The position numbers and the translations under genes were made by a program. A stretch of DNA of 64,000 nucleotides from Arboricoccus pini (GTDB taxonomy: Bacteria; Pseudomonadota; Alphaproteobacteria; Geminicoccales; Geminicoccaceae). Each line of letters starts with the position of its first letter. Positions within the stretch are counted from its first letter, which is position 1. The notes beneath the pieces are model-generated. The model was not told where the DNA came from and did not search any database. It saw only the letters and a program-made list of their open reading frames with translations. Location of the stretch: contig NZ_FYEH01000012.1 in NCBI RefSeq assembly GCF_900187945.1, forward strand, positions 1 to 64,000, in the 5' to 3' direction. This document shows positions 18,586 through 28,370 of this stretch, in pieces.

Positions 18586-18842
18586 GTACATAAAAGATTA
18601 CACGCTTAGATACTTTATAATATAAAAAGCTAACTGTGAATAAAAGATTCTTTTATTCATTCTTTTACAATAATATTTATTTAGCACAGGGCGATTGCGC
18701 ACGTCGCGGACCATGAAATTCAATAATCCCCGCACTTGGGCGACGAAGCCTATCTTCGGTCATCTTGTCAAAGAAGCGGCATGGAATTTGCTAAACAATC
18801 TCTTCAACCATGCTGTGATGAGTCGCAACAAAGGGAGATGTC
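18586..18842. other. AT-rich palindromic tract upstream of ABC operon
   Basis: From about 18586 to 18692 the base composition drops sharply compared with the GC-rich surroundings. Inside are a 23-base palindrome (18637-18659) and a smaller one, TTTATA-A-TATAAA (18615-18627). TAAAAGATT occurs twice (near 18592 and at 18641). The tract abuts the cas1e breakpoint and precedes the transporter operon, so it may be a scar of an insertion, a promoter region or both. No gene is seen. Confidence 0.5.
18637..18659. repeat. Perfect AT-rich palindrome, 11-bp arms
   Basis: TGAATAAAAGA and TCTTTTATTCA are exact reverse complements separated by a single T. It could be an operator, a terminator-like hairpin for reading leftward into cas genes, or an end of a mobile element. 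It lies about 50 bases from the point where cas1e homology stops. Confidence 0.6.
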
Positions 18843-20456
18843 GTGCTTCGTCGATCAATCCTTCAGCTTCCCCTGGCCGGCTTGGTCGGCAGCCTGCCGC
18901 TGTCCAAGGCGCTCGCTGCGGCCGGCGCCGGCACATTGCGGATCGGCATGACGGCCTCCGACATTCCGCTCACGACCGGTCAGACCGACCAGGGTGGTGA
19001 AGGCCAGCGCTTCATGGGTCTGACGCTCTACGACGCGCTGGTCGGGTGGGATCTTTCGAGCGCCACGAAGCCGTCAGTCTTGATCCCCGCTCTGGCTACG
19101 TCTTGGAAGGTCGATGCGAATGACCAGACGAAATGGACCTTCGTGCTCCGCGACGGCGTGAAGTTCCATGACGGCAGCGAATTCGATGCCGAGGCCGTCG
19201 TCTGGAATTTCGACAAGCTCTTGAAGCAGGATTCGCCGCAATTCGATCCGCGCCAGTCCGCCCAGGGGCGCTCGCGCATCCCCTCGGTCGCCAGCTACCG
19301 GGTCGTCGACCCGAAGACGGTCGAGATCACGACGAAGTCGCCGGACGCGACGCTGCCCTACCAATTGGCCTGGATTCTTTTCTCCTCACCGGCCAATTGG
19401 GAAGCCCAGGGCAAGAGCTGGGATGCCGTCGCCCAGAAGCCGTCCGGAACCGGACCCTGGAAGCTCGAGCACGGCTTTCGCCCGCGCGAGCGCGCCGAAC
19501 TCACCCCCAACAAGGACTACTGGGACGCAACACGCGTCCCCAAGCTCGAATCGCTGGTCCTCATCCCCCTTCCCGAGCCCAACGCACGGGTGGCAGCCCT
19601 GCGTTCGGGTCAGGTCGACTGGATCGAGGCGCCGGCGCCCGACGCCGTGCCGTCCTTGCAGGCGGCCGGGTTCGACATCGTCACGAATTCCTATCCGCAT
19701 AACTGGACTTGGCATCTCTCGCGCGTTGAAGGGTCGCCCTGGAACGACATCCGCGTCCGCAAAGCGGCCAACTTGGCCGTCGACCGGGAAGGCATGAAAT
19801 CGCTCTTGGGCAACCTGATGATTCCGGCCGAGGGCTTCTTCCCCCCGGGGCATCCCTGGTTTGGCAATCCGAGCTTCAAGCTCGCCTACGATCCCGAAGC
19901 CGCCAAGAAGCTGATGACCGACGCTGGCTATGGACCCGACAAACGGTTGCATACCAAGACCGTCATCTCGCCCTCGGGCTCGGGGCAGATGCTGCCCTTG
20001 CCGATGAACGAGCTCATTCAGCAAAACCTGGCCGACATCTTCATCGACGTCGAATTCGAGGTGGCCGACTGGAATACCGTCATCAATATCTGGCGGGCGG
20101 GAGCCAAGGATCCGACTGCAAAGGGCGCCGACGCCGTCAACTATTCCTATTTCATCCAGGACCCGTTCAGCGGCCTCATCCGGCAGGTCGAATGCGATCT
20201 GGCGCCGCCTAACGGAACCAATTGGGGCTATTACTGCGACAAGGAGATGGATGCGCTCCTGAGCCAGGTGCGCACGACCTTCGATCCCGACGAGCAGGTC
20301 AAGGTCTTGCAGAAGGTCCATGAGAAATACGTCGACGACGCGCTCTTCTTGATGGTGGCGCACGACGTCAATCCCCGCGCGATGAGCCCCAAGGTCAAGG
20401 GCTTCGTTCAAGCGCAGAACTGGTTTCAGGACTTCTCGCCGATCACGATGGCCTGA
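18843..20456 (+). CDS. ABC transporter substrate-binding protein, peptide (SBP_bac_5) family
   Basis: Periplasmic binding protein of 537 residues in the DppA/OppA family that delivers peptides, or sometimes sugars, opines or nickel, to an ABC importer. A GTG start at 18843 follows AAAGGGAG. The first 26 residues are a signal peptide (MLRRSILQLPLAGLVGSLPL, cleavage after SKALAAA). Conserved marks include KWTFVLRDGVKFHDGSEFDA, GTGPWKLE and NDIRVRKAANLAVDRE. It heads a five-gene operon with two permeases and two ATPases in DppBC and DppDF style. The substrate is not readable from sequence. Confidence 0.9.
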   Translation: MLRRSILQLPLAGLVGSLPLSKALAAAGAGTLRIGMTASDIPLTTGQTDQGGEGQRFMGLTLYDALVGWDLSSATKPSVLIPALATSWKVDANDQTKWTFVLRDGVKFHDGSEFDAEAVVWNFDKLLKQDSPQFDPRQSAQGRSRIPSVASYRVVDPKTVEITTKSPDATLPYQLAWILFSSPANWEAQGKSWDAVAQKPSGTGPWKLEHGFRPRERAELTPNKDYWDATRVPKLESLVLIPLPEPNARVAALRSGQVDWIEAPAPDAVPSLQAAGFDIVTNSYPHNWTWHLSRVEGSPWNDIRVRKAANLAVDREGMKSLLGNLMIPAEGFFPPGHPWFGNPSFKLAYDPEAAKKLMTDAGYGPDKRLHTKTVISPSGSGQMLPLPMNELIQQNLADIFIDVEFEVADWNTVINIWRAGAKDPTAKGADAVNYSYFIQDPFSGLIRQVECDLAPPNGTNWGYYCDKEMDALLSQVRTTFDPDEQVKVLQKVHEKYVDDALFLMVAHDVNPRAMSPKVKGFVQAQNWFQDFSPITMA

Positions 20457-20482
20457 CCGCCGAAGATGCGGGGATCGCCCTG

Positions 20483-21436
20483 ATGCTGGCTTATGCCTTC
20501 AAACGTCTTCTGCATGTCATCCCGGTGGCGTTCGGGGTAAGCATCGTTTGCTTCCTCCTTCTCCACATAGCACCGGGCGATCCCCTGGCGGCGATCCTCC
20601 CCGCCGATGCCACGGCCGAGCTCCAGGCGCAGATGCGGGCGCTCTACGGCCTGGATCGCCCGCTTGTTATCCAGTATCTCCTCTGGCTGCTTCGGGCCCT
20701 GCATGGTGATCTCGGTTTGTCGATCGCCACGGGCCGGCCGGTCACGCGCGAGATTCTGGGCGCCATGGTCAACAGCTTCATCCTGGCGGGTGTCGCCACC
20801 TTGATCGGCTTCTCGCTGGGCTCGCTTCTCGGATTCCTGGCCGGCCTCTATCGGGGCTCCTGGATCGACCGCCTGGCCTCCAGCATCGCCATGCTGGGCG
20901 TCAGCGTTCCCCACTATTGGCTGGGCATCGTCCTCGTCATCATTTTCTCGGTCGAGTTGAACTGGCTGCCGGCCACCGGCGGCGGGACGGACGGCTCGGG
21001 GGGACGGGCCCTGGATTGGAGCTATCTCCGCTTCCTCGTCCTGCCCGCCTTGACGATGTCGGTCATCCCGATGGGTATCATCGCCCGGACGATCCGCTCG
21101 CTCGTCGCCGAGGTGCTGGCGCAGGATTTCGTCCAGGCGCTGGCCGCCAAGGGTCTGATGCCCCGCCAGATCCTCCGCCACGTAATCCGCAACGCCGCGC
21201 CCACGGCCATCTCGGTGATGGGCCTGCAGCTCGGCTATCTGCTGGGCGGCTCCATCCTGATCGAGACCGTTTTTTCCTGGCCCGGAACGGGCTTTCTCCT
21301 CAACAACGCGATCTTCACCCGCGACCTGCCGATGCTCCAGGGCACGATCCTCATACTGGCCCTCTTCTTTGTCATCATGAACGTCCTGGTGGACATCGTT
21401 CAAAGCGCCATCGACCCCCGCATCCAGAGGAATTGA
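20483..21436 (+). CDS. ABC permease, DppB/OppB type
   Basis: Inner-membrane permease of 317 residues with about six membrane helices. The N-terminus MLAYAFKRLLHVIPVAFGVS is typical of DppB-type subunits, as are LHIAPGDPL and the coupling-helix (EAA) region VLAQDFVQALAAKGLMPRQI, which touches the ATPase. It follows the binding protein by 26 bases and pairs with the next permease. Nothing unusual is seen. Confidence 0.9.
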   Translation: MLAYAFKRLLHVIPVAFGVSIVCFLLLHIAPGDPLAAILPADATAELQAQMRALYGLDRPLVIQYLLWLLRALHGDLGLSIATGRPVTREILGAMVNSFILAGVATLIGFSLGSLLGFLAGLYRGSWIDRLASSIAMLGVSVPHYWLGIVLVIIFSVELNWLPATGGGTDGSGGRALDWSYLRFLVLPALTMSVIPMGIIARTIRSLVAEVLAQDFVQALAAKGLMPRQILRHVIRNAAPTAISVMGLQLGYLLGGSILIETVFSWPGTGFLLNNAIFTRDLPMLQGTILILALFFVIMNVLVDIVQSAIDPRIQRN

Positions 21437-21440
21437 GCCG

Positions 21441-22331
21441 TTGGCCCTGACGCTGACCCGCGAGAAAGCCCAACCGGCCATCGTGCTCCGTTCGCCCGGC
21501 TACTGGCAAGGCGTTCTTGCCCGGCTGAGCCGCGATCGCATCGCGATGATTGCCCTGATCGTCGTCGCCCTCCTGATCCTGATGGCGATCCTGGCCCCCT
21601 ACCTCGCTCCCGACGATCCGACGCGGGGCAGTCTCGCCCGCCGACTAAAGCCGCTCGGCACGCCCGGCCATGTCCTGGGTACGGACGAGCTGGGCCGCGA
21701 CATGCTCTCCCGCCTGATCTGGGGAGCCAGGCTGTCGCTGGTCATGGGCGTGGTGCCGGTGCCAGTGGCTTTCGTCCTCGGCAGCGCCATCGGCATCATC
21801 GCCGGCTATGCGGGCGGCCTGACGAACAGCATCATCATGCGCACCGTCGACGTGTTCTACGCCTTCCCCTCGGTGCTGCTGGCCGTGGCACTTTCCGGCA
21901 CGCTGGGCTCAGGCCTCACTAACGCACTGGTCTCGCTCACCGTCGTCTTCATTCCGCAGATCGCGCGTGTCGCCGAGAGCGTGACGACCCAGGTGCACCG
22001 GCTTGACTATGTCGAGGCGGCCCGCGCATCGGGCGCCGGTTCGCTGGCCATCGTTCGCGTCCACATCCTGGGTAACGTCCTAGCGCCGATCTTCGTCTTC
22101 TCGACCAGCCTCATCTCGGTTTCGATGATCCTGGCAGCCGGCCTGTCCTTCCTTGGACTGGGGGTGCGGCCGCCGGATGCTGAGTGGGGCCTCATGCTGA
22201 ACACCCTGCGTACGGCGATCTACATCAATCCGACGATCGCGGCCCTGCCGGGCGTGATGATCTTTATCACCTCGATCGCCTTCAACCTTTTCTCAGACGG
22301 GCTTCGCAACGCCATGGACGTCAAGACATGA
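21441..22331 (+). CDS. ABC permease, DppC/OppC type
   Basis: Second permease, 296 residues, starting at a TTG four bases after the DppB-like stop with GAGGAA upstream. The N-terminal extension and first helix (RIAMIALIVVALLILMAILA) are followed by GTDELGRDMLSRLIWGARLS, a DppC hallmark, and the EAA region DYVEAARASGAGSLAIVRVH. Its stop overlaps the start of the first ATPase gene (ATGA). It forms the heterodimeric channel with the preceding permease. Confidence 0.9.
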   Translation: MALTLTREKAQPAIVLRSPGYWQGVLARLSRDRIAMIALIVVALLILMAILAPYLAPDDPTRGSLARRLKPLGTPGHVLGTDELGRDMLSRLIWGARLSLVMGVVPVPVAFVLGSAIGIIAGYAGGLTNSIIMRTVDVFYAFPSVLLAVALSGTLGSGLTNALVSLTVVFIPQIARVAESVTTQVHRLDYVEAARASGAGSLAIVRVHILGNVLAPIFVFSTSLISVSMILAAGLSFLGLGVRPPDAEWGLMLNTLRTAIYINPTIAALPGVMIFITSIAFNLFSDGLRNAMDVKT

Positions 22332-23347
22332 GCCTGGATCTTGGCGGTCCGGCCCAGCCCCTTTTAACCGTACAGGGACTGGTCAAGCATTTCCCGGTGA
22401 AAGGATCAGGCCTGATGCGACGGCGCGTCGTGCGCGCGGTCGACGGTATCGATTTCAAGGTAAAGAAGGGCGAGACGCTGGGTGTCGTCGGCGAAAGCGG
22501 TTGTGGCAAGTCGACGACCGCCCGGCTCATCATGAAGCTCTTGGACCCGGACTCGGGAACGGTTCTCTTCGATGGCCAGAAGCTCGGTCACGAACTCGAG
22601 CTTAGCGCCTATCGGCGGCAGGTGCAGATGGTGTTCCAGGACAGTTACGCCTCGCTCAATCCCCGCCTGACGATCGAGGAATCGATCGCCTTCGCGCCGC
22701 GGATCCACGGCGTCACCGCACGCGCCGCGACCGAGCGGGCCCATGCGCTGCTCAATCGGGTCGGACTCGATCCCGGACGTTTCGCCGGCCGCTATCCGCA
22801 CGAGCTTTCCGGCGGGCAGCGCCAGCGGGTCAACATAGCACGCGCGCTCGCGCTCGAACCGAGACTCGTCATCTTGGACGAGGCCGTGTCCGCGCTGGAC
22901 AAATCGGTCGAGGCGCAGGTTCTCAACCTCCTTCTCGACCTGAAGGACGAATTCGGCCTTACCTACATCTTCATCTCGCATGACTTGAACGTCGTCCGCT
23001 TCCTCTGCGATCGCGTCATGGTCATGTATCTGGGCAAGGCAGCCGAGATCGGCGATACCGAGGCGATCTACGAACGACCGGGTCACCCTTATTCCAAGGC
23101 GCTCCTGGCCTCCATGCCGAAGGCGAACCCGGCGGAGCGCATGGACGAGCCGCCGCTGGCTGGCGACCCGCCGAACCCGATCGATCCCCCCTCGGGTTGC
23201 CGCTTTCATCCACGCTGTGCGCTTGCCGAGCCGGTCTGCAGCCAATCGGAGCCGCCGTTGCTGCAGCTCGGCGGCGATCATGAGGCCGCCTGCCTCGCCA
23301 ACATGTCGGGCTCGGGGCATAGCCTGGCGCCGAGCAGAGCACCTTGA
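22328..23347 (+). CDS. ABC ATPase, DppF/OppF type
   Basis: Nucleotide-binding subunit of 339 residues. The start is the ATG at 22328, overlapping the permease stop; the longer frame beginning at 22184 would read through permease sequence. Walker A GESGCGKST, Q-loop MVFQDSYASLNPR, signature LSGGQRQRVNIARAL, Walker B LVILDEAVSALD and switch SHDLNVV are intact. The C-terminal oligopeptide/dipeptide extension with GCRFHPRCALAEPVC matches the Cys cluster (often Fe-S) of DppD/DppF proteins. It energises the adjoining peptide-type importer. Confidence 0.92.
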   Translation: MSLDLGGPAQPLLTVQGLVKHFPVKGSGLMRRRVVRAVDGIDFKVKKGETLGVVGESGCGKSTTARLIMKLLDPDSGTVLFDGQKLGHELELSAYRRQVQMVFQDSYASLNPRLTIEESIAFAPRIHGVTARAATERAHALLNRVGLDPGRFAGRYPHELSGGQRQRVNIARALALEPRLVILDEAVSALDKSVEAQVLNLLLDLKDEFGLTYIFISHDLNVVRFLCDRVMVMYLGKAAEIGDTEAIYERPGHPYSKALLASMPKANPAERMDEPPLAGDPPNPIDPPSGCRFHPRCALAEPVCSQSEPPLLQLGGDHEAACLANMSGSGHSLAPSRAP

Positions 23348-23350
23348 TCC

Positions 23351-24319
23351 ATGCAGACGCCGCCCGCCATCATCGACATTCGCAATCTCGCCGTCACGTT
23401 TCGAGGCGGCAGCCGCAAGGTGCGCGCGGTCAACGGTGTCGACCTCACCGTTGACCGCGGCGAGGTCCTGGCTCTCCTTGGCGAATCGGGCTCGGGCAAG
23501 AGCGTCACGTTGCGCTCGCTCCTTCGCCTGCATCCCAAGGGCACGCTGATCGAGGGTGAGATCAAGGTGGCGGGGCAGGACGTCATGCGGCTCGGCCGGC
23601 GGGCACTGGCGGATCTGCGCGGCGGCACTGTGTCGATGATCTTCCAGGAGCCGCGACTGGCACTCGATCCGGTCTACAGGGTCGGCGACCAGATCGTCGA
23701 GACGATCCGCCGACACATGCCGGTGTCACGCAGCGAAGCGCGGGCGCGGGCACTCCGCCTGTTCGAGGACGTCCGCATCCCTTCGCCGGAGAGCCGGCTC
23801 GGCAACTATCCGCACGAGATGTCGGGCGGGATGCTGCAACGATCGATGATCGCCATGGCACTCGCCTGTGATCCCGCGATCCTCTTGGCGGACGAACCGA
23901 CGACGGCTCTGGATGCGACCGTTCAGATCCAGATCCTCCTCCTCTTGCGCGAACTCCAAACACGGCGCGGCCTGGCCGTCGTCTTCGTCACCCATGACAT
24001 CGGCGTCGCCGCCCAGGTGGCCGACAAAGTGGCCGTCATGTATGCGGGCCGGATCGTCGAATCGGGCCACATCGCCGATGTCATCCACAATCCTCGCCAT
24101 CCCTATACGCAGGGACTATTGGATGCGCGCGTCGAGCTGGCGCAAGGCAGCAGTCGCCTGCGCACCATCGAGGGCGCCCCGCCCGACCTCTCGGCCCTGC
24201 CGCCGGGATGCGCGTTCGCCCCACGTTGCGGGAGGGTGGCCGAGACTTGTCGAACCGTCGTTCCCGAACTCCACTCGGGGTCCACCAGCGTCGCCTGCTT
24301 CGAGCCGCTGCGGGGCTGA
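23351..24319 (+). CDS. ABC ATPase, DppD/OppD type
   Basis: Second nucleotide-binding subunit, 322 residues. Walker A GESGSGKSVT, Q-loop MIFQEPRLALDPV, signature MSGGMLQRSMIAMAL, Walker B ILLADEPTTALD and THDIGVAAQ are intact. The C-terminal Cys motif GCAFAPRCGRVAETC is present as in DppD. The order DppF-like then DppD-like is reversed compared with the usual dppDF arrangement. It ends the operon; the following 386 bases carry no recognisable gene. Confidence 0.92.
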   Translation: MQTPPAIIDIRNLAVTFRGGSRKVRAVNGVDLTVDRGEVLALLGESGSGKSVTLRSLLRLHPKGTLIEGEIKVAGQDVMRLGRRALADLRGGTVSMIFQEPRLALDPVYRVGDQIVETIRRHMPVSRSEARARALRLFEDVRIPSPESRLGNYPHEMSGGMLQRSMIAMALACDPAILLADEPTTALDATVQIQILLLLRELQTRRGLAVVFVTHDIGVAAQVADKVAVMYAGRIVESGHIADVIHNPRHPYTQGLLDARVELAQGSSRLRTIEGAPPDLSALPPGCAFAPRCGRVAETCRTVVPELHSGSTSVACFEPLRG

Positions 24320-24705
24320 AGATCGACGCCTTGACACGTCGGGCCCCGCTCCTTGGTTGGCGCAACTCAGCGCGGGCTATCTCTCGGCGTCGGTTTCTTC
24401 CAGACGGTCCTTGTCTTCCGGATCTTCCGTCAATTGCGAGAAGATCGCACTACCTCAGGACTTTCCGGTAGTCGATCGGTGCCATCCCGCTGCGCCCATC
24501 ATTGCCTTTGGCCGGCAATCCTTCGGATGCGCGAGCTGGGCCCCAATCCTCGGTGTTGGGCCTCGTCTGTGATCGCCCGTAGGATCGCCTTGATTTCTTC
24601 CTGTCGGCCAGCTGCCGCTTTCTTATGCTGTCATGTATCTGGCGCATGCCCCCGGCGGGGACGGACGGGCATCACTTGGCTGCCGGCTACAGCCGCCGTG
24701 CGGGC
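24320..24705. other. Noncoding stretch between convergent operons
   Basis: These 386 bases separate the ABC operon from the convergent hybrid kinase gene. Short frames exist on both strands (for example 24450-24647 minus), but none has a recognisable domain, ribosome site or family signature. No strong hairpin or repeat was seen. It may contain decayed coding sequence. Confidence 0.4.
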
Positions 24706-27240
24706 TCAGCGCGTCCGGGACGTGAGCGCCCTGCCCTCGGTCCCCGCCTGAGGCGCCGGGTTCAGTTGGCGCTCGAGCACGGCGCGAAGATCGGCGGCAA
24801 GAAGCGGTTTGCGCACGACCTCCTTGATGCCGACGCGCTGAATGAGCTCAACCGAGGGAAGGCTCACGAGCCCGGTCATCAAGACGATCGGCAGGTCGGG
24901 AACGATCGCGTTCACGCGTGCGGCCAACTCGATCCCCTTCATGCGCGGCATGACCTCGTCGGTAAGGACCAGATCAAAACGATCGGGCGCCGCGGCAAGG
25001 GCCGCGAGGGCCGCGTGCGGATCGCTAAATCCCATGGGCTCGCAGCCCATCGAAGCCACGGCCTCCTCCGTGATGCGCAAAAGGCCGACCTCGTCATCGA
25101 CGATCATGACGATCTCGCCCTGGCCCTGAAACGTGCTGCCCGTCCTGCCGGGGAGGTTGGCGACCTGCTGCGCGTGCGGCAGGTAAACGGTAAAGACGCT
25201 GCCGCGACCAGGTTCGCTCTCGACGTCGATCGCGCCTTGATGCTCCGTCACCATGACTCGGATCGTGGCCAGCCCCAGGCCGGTGCCGGCATCCTTGGTC
25301 GTGAAGAAGGGCTCGAAGATGTTCTCGATCACCGCCCGGCTCATGCCGACGCCATGATCCTCGACGCAAAGCCTAGCATAGGCACCGGTCGCCAGTTCGC
25401 CATGCGAGAGTTGGCGTGGGGCCGTCACGACCTCGAGATCGAGCGAGATGGTCACCTGGCCCTCACCGTCCATGGCCTGAGCGGCGTTGCGCGCCAGGTT
25501 CATGATGACCTGCTGCACCTCGGCCGGATCGGCGGCGACCGTCAGCGGCGAGGTGCCCTTATGGACGACATACGCGACCTTTGCTGCTAGCGAGATCTCC
25601 AAAAGCCGGATGGTCTCGTCGAGCAGGTCACCCAATTCGACCTGCTGGAGATGGTGATCGCGCTGGCGGCTAAGGGTCAAGATCTGCTCGACCACGTCGG
25701 CTGCTCGTCGGCCCGAACTCAGGATCTCGCGCACGTAGGTTCCGGCTGTCGAGCCAGGCCCGGTCTGCTCCAGGGCCATTTCCGCGTAGCCCAGAATGGC
25801 CCCCAGGATATTATTGAAATTATGCGCCACGCCGCTGGCGATCGTCCCGACCGCCTGGACACGCTGGGCATGATGGAGACGGCTTGTCAGCCTGTCGCGC
25901 TCGAGACTGGAGAGTCGTCCCTGCCATGCCTGCAGCACCGTGTCGGCGACCATCCGCATCAGCCCGATATTCTCGGCCGGCCACGGCTTCTCGACGCGCA
26001 GCCGATCCAGGCCCATGATGCCGATCACCAAGCTGCGATGCATGACGCTGACGCCAAGCCACGAGCGCACGCCATTGGCCTCGAACTGCTGGCGGAACGG
26101 GCCCGACGGCAGCTGCGAGACCCGGTCCACAATGGCCACACTCTCCTGCCGCGGGCAGCTTTCATCGTCGAACAGGGTCAGCGCCGCCTCGGCCCAAGCC
26201 AGCTGCGCCTCGTCGTCCGGTACGTCGTCAGCCGTCCAGATCGCGAAATGCCGTTCGCCATAGCTTGGATGGGTTGCCAGGAAATAGACTCGATCGGCCT
26301 CGAAATGCCGTGCCAGAATCGCCAGTCCGTCCTCGATCGCGGCCTGAACGCTGTCGGCCGGCACGCCGACAAGCATGCTCGACAGCCCCACCACCATCTG
26401 CTCCAGCGCGAGGCGCGATTCGAGCGACTTCGCCCGCAGATCGAGCAGGCGCGCACTGCGCCGGACCTGACCGTAGAGGAAGACGAACATCCCAAGGAGG
26501 CCAAGCGCCACGGTGTAGAGAGCCAACCGCCACCGCGCGGATTGAGCCTCCATCTGGACCACTTCGCCGTTGAGTGTCGCTTGCAGCGCGTTGATGGACT
26601 GGCCCGCACGGTCTTCGGCCAACGTACGCAGCATCTGATCGACAGCCGGCAAGGTGCGCTCGATCATGCGACCGTGCGCCAGCATGGCACGCATATCGCC
26701 ATCGTCGTCTTGCGCCTGCACCCGACGGTCGAGCGCCGTCAGCAACTCTCGCAGGTGCTCATCGGCGTCCGCGGCCGTGGTCATCGCGAACCCCATCATG
26801 GCGTTGGCCAAGGGGCCAACCGCGTCGCTGAAGGGCCCCGAACGTTGGCTGCTGTGCGCTATCAATTGACTAAAATAGGCGACTGAATTGCGCACGGTGG
26901 CATTGCTGGCAGTGAAGGCGAAGACCTGCGACTCCTGCACACGCAGCGTCTCAGCAACCTTGTCGGTCAGTGCCATCTCGGTGGGCGACATGTTGGAATC
27001 CCTTGTAAGGGCCATTCCATCGTCGCGCAGCCTGTCCATGGCCGCGACGATCGGGTCGTCGTTGGCAACCAGATAGGACCGCGCCGCCAGCACCAGCTTT
27101 TGCAGCGATGCCTGCGTCATCACCATATCGCGCACCAGATCCAGATTATGCCGAGCATTCTCCAAGGCAGGCCGCGTCTGGACGAGGAGGAAGGTCAGGA
27201 GGAGGAAGAGAGCAACCGCGATCAGGGCGACGCGCTTCAA
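24706..27240 (-). CDS. Hybrid histidine kinase: DAHL-like, GAF, kinase, receiver
   Basis: Membrane hybrid kinase of 844 residues. It starts at a TTG whose bases overlap the stop of the di-haem peroxidase gene, so the two are translationally coupled. Order: transmembrane helix 1 ([17 protein letters not shown]), all-helical DAHL-like sensory domain (about 25-265, with [15 protein letters not shown]), helix 2 ([18 protein letters not shown]), GAF-like domain (about 300-445), H-box [18 protein letters not shown], ATPase ([16 protein letters not shown]), then a receiver ([10 protein letters not shown], Asp in VLTDEVMPR, Lys in VVRKPLL). It is the second kinase of this kind in the window beside a di-haem peroxidase. 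The downstream phosphorelay partner is unknown. Confidence 0.88.
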   Translation of the reverse strand: MKRVALIAVALFLLLTFLLVQTRPALENARHNLDLVRDMVMTQASLQKLVLAARSYLVANDDPIVAAMDRLRDDGMALTRDSNMSPTEMALTDKVAETLRVQESQVFAFTASNATVRNSVAYFSQLIAHSSQRSGPFSDAVGPLANAMMGFAMTTAADADEHLRELLTALDRRVQAQDDDGDMRAMLAHGRMIERTLPAVDQMLRTLAEDRAGQSINALQATLNGEVVQMEAQSARWRLALYTVALGLLGMFVFLYGQVRRSARLLDLRAKSLESRLALEQMVVGLSSMLVGVPADSVQAAIEDGLAILARHFEADRVYFLATHPSYGERHFAIWTADDVPDDEAQLAWAEAALTLFDDESCPRQESVAIVDRVSQLPSGPFRQQFEANGVRSWLGVSVMHRSLVIGIMGLDRLRVEKPWPAENIGLMRMVADTVLQAWQGRLSSLERDRLTSRLHHAQRVQAVGTIASGVAHNFNNILGAILGYAEMALEQTGPGSTAGTYVREILSSGRRAADVVEQILTLSRQRDHHLQQVELGDLLDETIRLLEISLAAKVAYVVHKGTSPLTVAADPAEVQQVIMNLARNAAQAMDGEGQVTISLDLEVVTAPRQLSHGELATGAYARLCVEDHGVGMSRAVIENIFEPFFTTKDAGTGLGLATIRVMVTEHQGAIDVESEPGRGSVFTVYLPHAQQVANLPGRTGSTFQGQGEIVMIVDDEVGLLRITEEAVASMGCEPMGFSDPHAALAALAAAPDRFDLVLTDEVMPRMKGIELAARVNAIVPDLPIVLMTGLVSLPSVELIQRVGIKEVVRKPLLAADLRAVLERQLNPAPQAGTEGRALTSRTR

Positions 27241-28232
27241 TGCATAGCCCTCCCGGCGGCGTCCTTCTGCTCGAGGATTGGAGGACGGGCGGTAAGCGTC
27301 CGCAGGAAGTCGGCGATCAGCGCCACGTCCGCCGAATCCAGTTCGCGGCCCAGCTGGAATCCCGACATTTTCTGAATCGCCCCATCCAGGGTAGCGACCG
27401 ACCCGTCGTGAAAATAAGGTGCGGTTTCAGCCACATTGCGCAGGCTGGGCACGCGAAAGACGCCCCGATCCGCCTCATCATGGGTGATGTCGTAGCGACC
27501 AAGTGCCGCCCGACTGGACGGTTGGCTTGCATTCGGATCGCCGAAGATTCCAAAGCGTTGATAGAGATTGCCGCCCACATCGCGCCCCTGATGACAGGCG
27601 ATGCAGCCATATTCCTGAAAGCGCCGATAGCCTTCGAGTTCCGTCGGGGTAATGGCGCCGCTGTCGCCGGCCAGATAGCGATCAAAACGCGAATTTGGGG
27701 TGACGAGCTGACGCTCGAAGGCTTGAAGGGCATCGCCCACCTGCACGATCGAGGGCGTCCCTCCATAGATCGCCGCAAAGAGCGGACGATAGGCGGCACT
27801 GTCCATAAGCCGCTCCGACAAGGTGGCCTCGTCCAGTCCCATGATCGCCGGATTGAGAATGGCTTTGACCGCCTGCTCCAGCAAGGTTCGCTGGTCCCCT
27901 CGCCAACCCAAGCGAAAGGCCAGGGAGACATTGAACACCGTAGGTGTATTCAGACGCAGATCGGGGGACAAGGCTGGATCGGTTGCTGCCGTGTCAGCGC
28001 CAAAGCCGTCCAGATCGTGGCAGCTGGCACAGGAAACATTCTTGTCCCTGGACAGGATCGGATCACTGAAGAGCTTCTGGCCCAACGCAATCTTGCGCGC
28101 ATCGTCCTGCGGCGGCGACGGAACCGGCACGATAGCCACCCGATGGGAGAGCACGCTGTCCTCCGCCGCCAGCCGGCCCGGCGCGCATGCCAGCAGCAGG
28201 ATCAAAACGACCCGGGCCAAGTCAAGACGCAT
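27237..28232 (-). CDS. Di-haem cytochrome c peroxidase / MauG family protein, second copy
   Basis: Exported di-haem protein of 331 residues, shorter than the copy near 14 kb but of the same layout. Signal peptide residues 1-23 (LARVVLILLLACAPGRLAAE). Haem sites: Cys68-x2-Cys71-His72 (VSCASCHDL) and Cys210-x2-Cys213-His214 (YGCIACHQG). LNTPTVFNVSLAFRLGW and FRVPSLRNVAETAPYFHDGS align with the first copy. The two proteins are clearly paralogues of one subfamily and each is followed by a DAHL-type kinase. Its stop overlaps the kinase start. Either peroxide reduction or MauG-like substrate oxidation is possible. Confidence 0.88.
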   Translation of the reverse strand: MRLDLARVVLILLLACAPGRLAAEDSVLSHRVAIVPVPSPPQDDARKIALGQKLFSDPILSRDKNVSCASCHDLDGFGADTAATDPALSPDLRLNTPTVFNVSLAFRLGWRGDQRTLLEQAVKAILNPAIMGLDEATLSERLMDSAAYRPLFAAIYGGTPSIVQVGDALQAFERQLVTPNSRFDRYLAGDSGAITPTELEGYRRFQEYGCIACHQGRDVGGNLYQRFGIFGDPNASQPSSRAALGRYDITHDEADRGVFRVPSLRNVAETAPYFHDGSVATLDGAIQKMSGFQLGRELDSADVALIADFLRTLTARPPILEQKDAAGRAMH

Positions 28233-28370
28233 GCAACAAGTCCATCGAATGCCACCCGAGAAGCGGTCCTTGCCACCGCCATCGTGGCCGCTTCCATGAC
28301 CGCCGTGAAGGGGCGCCGTAAGGTCTCGTGCGGCGAGCCAGTCGGCCTTCCCTCCCGTGGCTTTCGCCGA

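Noticed and set aside
22184-22327. N-terminal extension of the DppF-like ATPase
   Set aside because: These codons overlap the permease C-terminus and give no ABC sequence; the ATG at 22328 fits the family start and overlaps the permease stop.
24450-24647. 65-residue minus-strand frame in the gap after the ABC operon
   Set aside because: No recognisable motif, no ribosome site and no operon context; possible decayed coding sequence but not supportable.
25651-26886. 411-residue open frame on the plus strand
   Set aside because: Antisense to the GAF and sensory domains of the hybrid kinase; composition is of a shadow frame.
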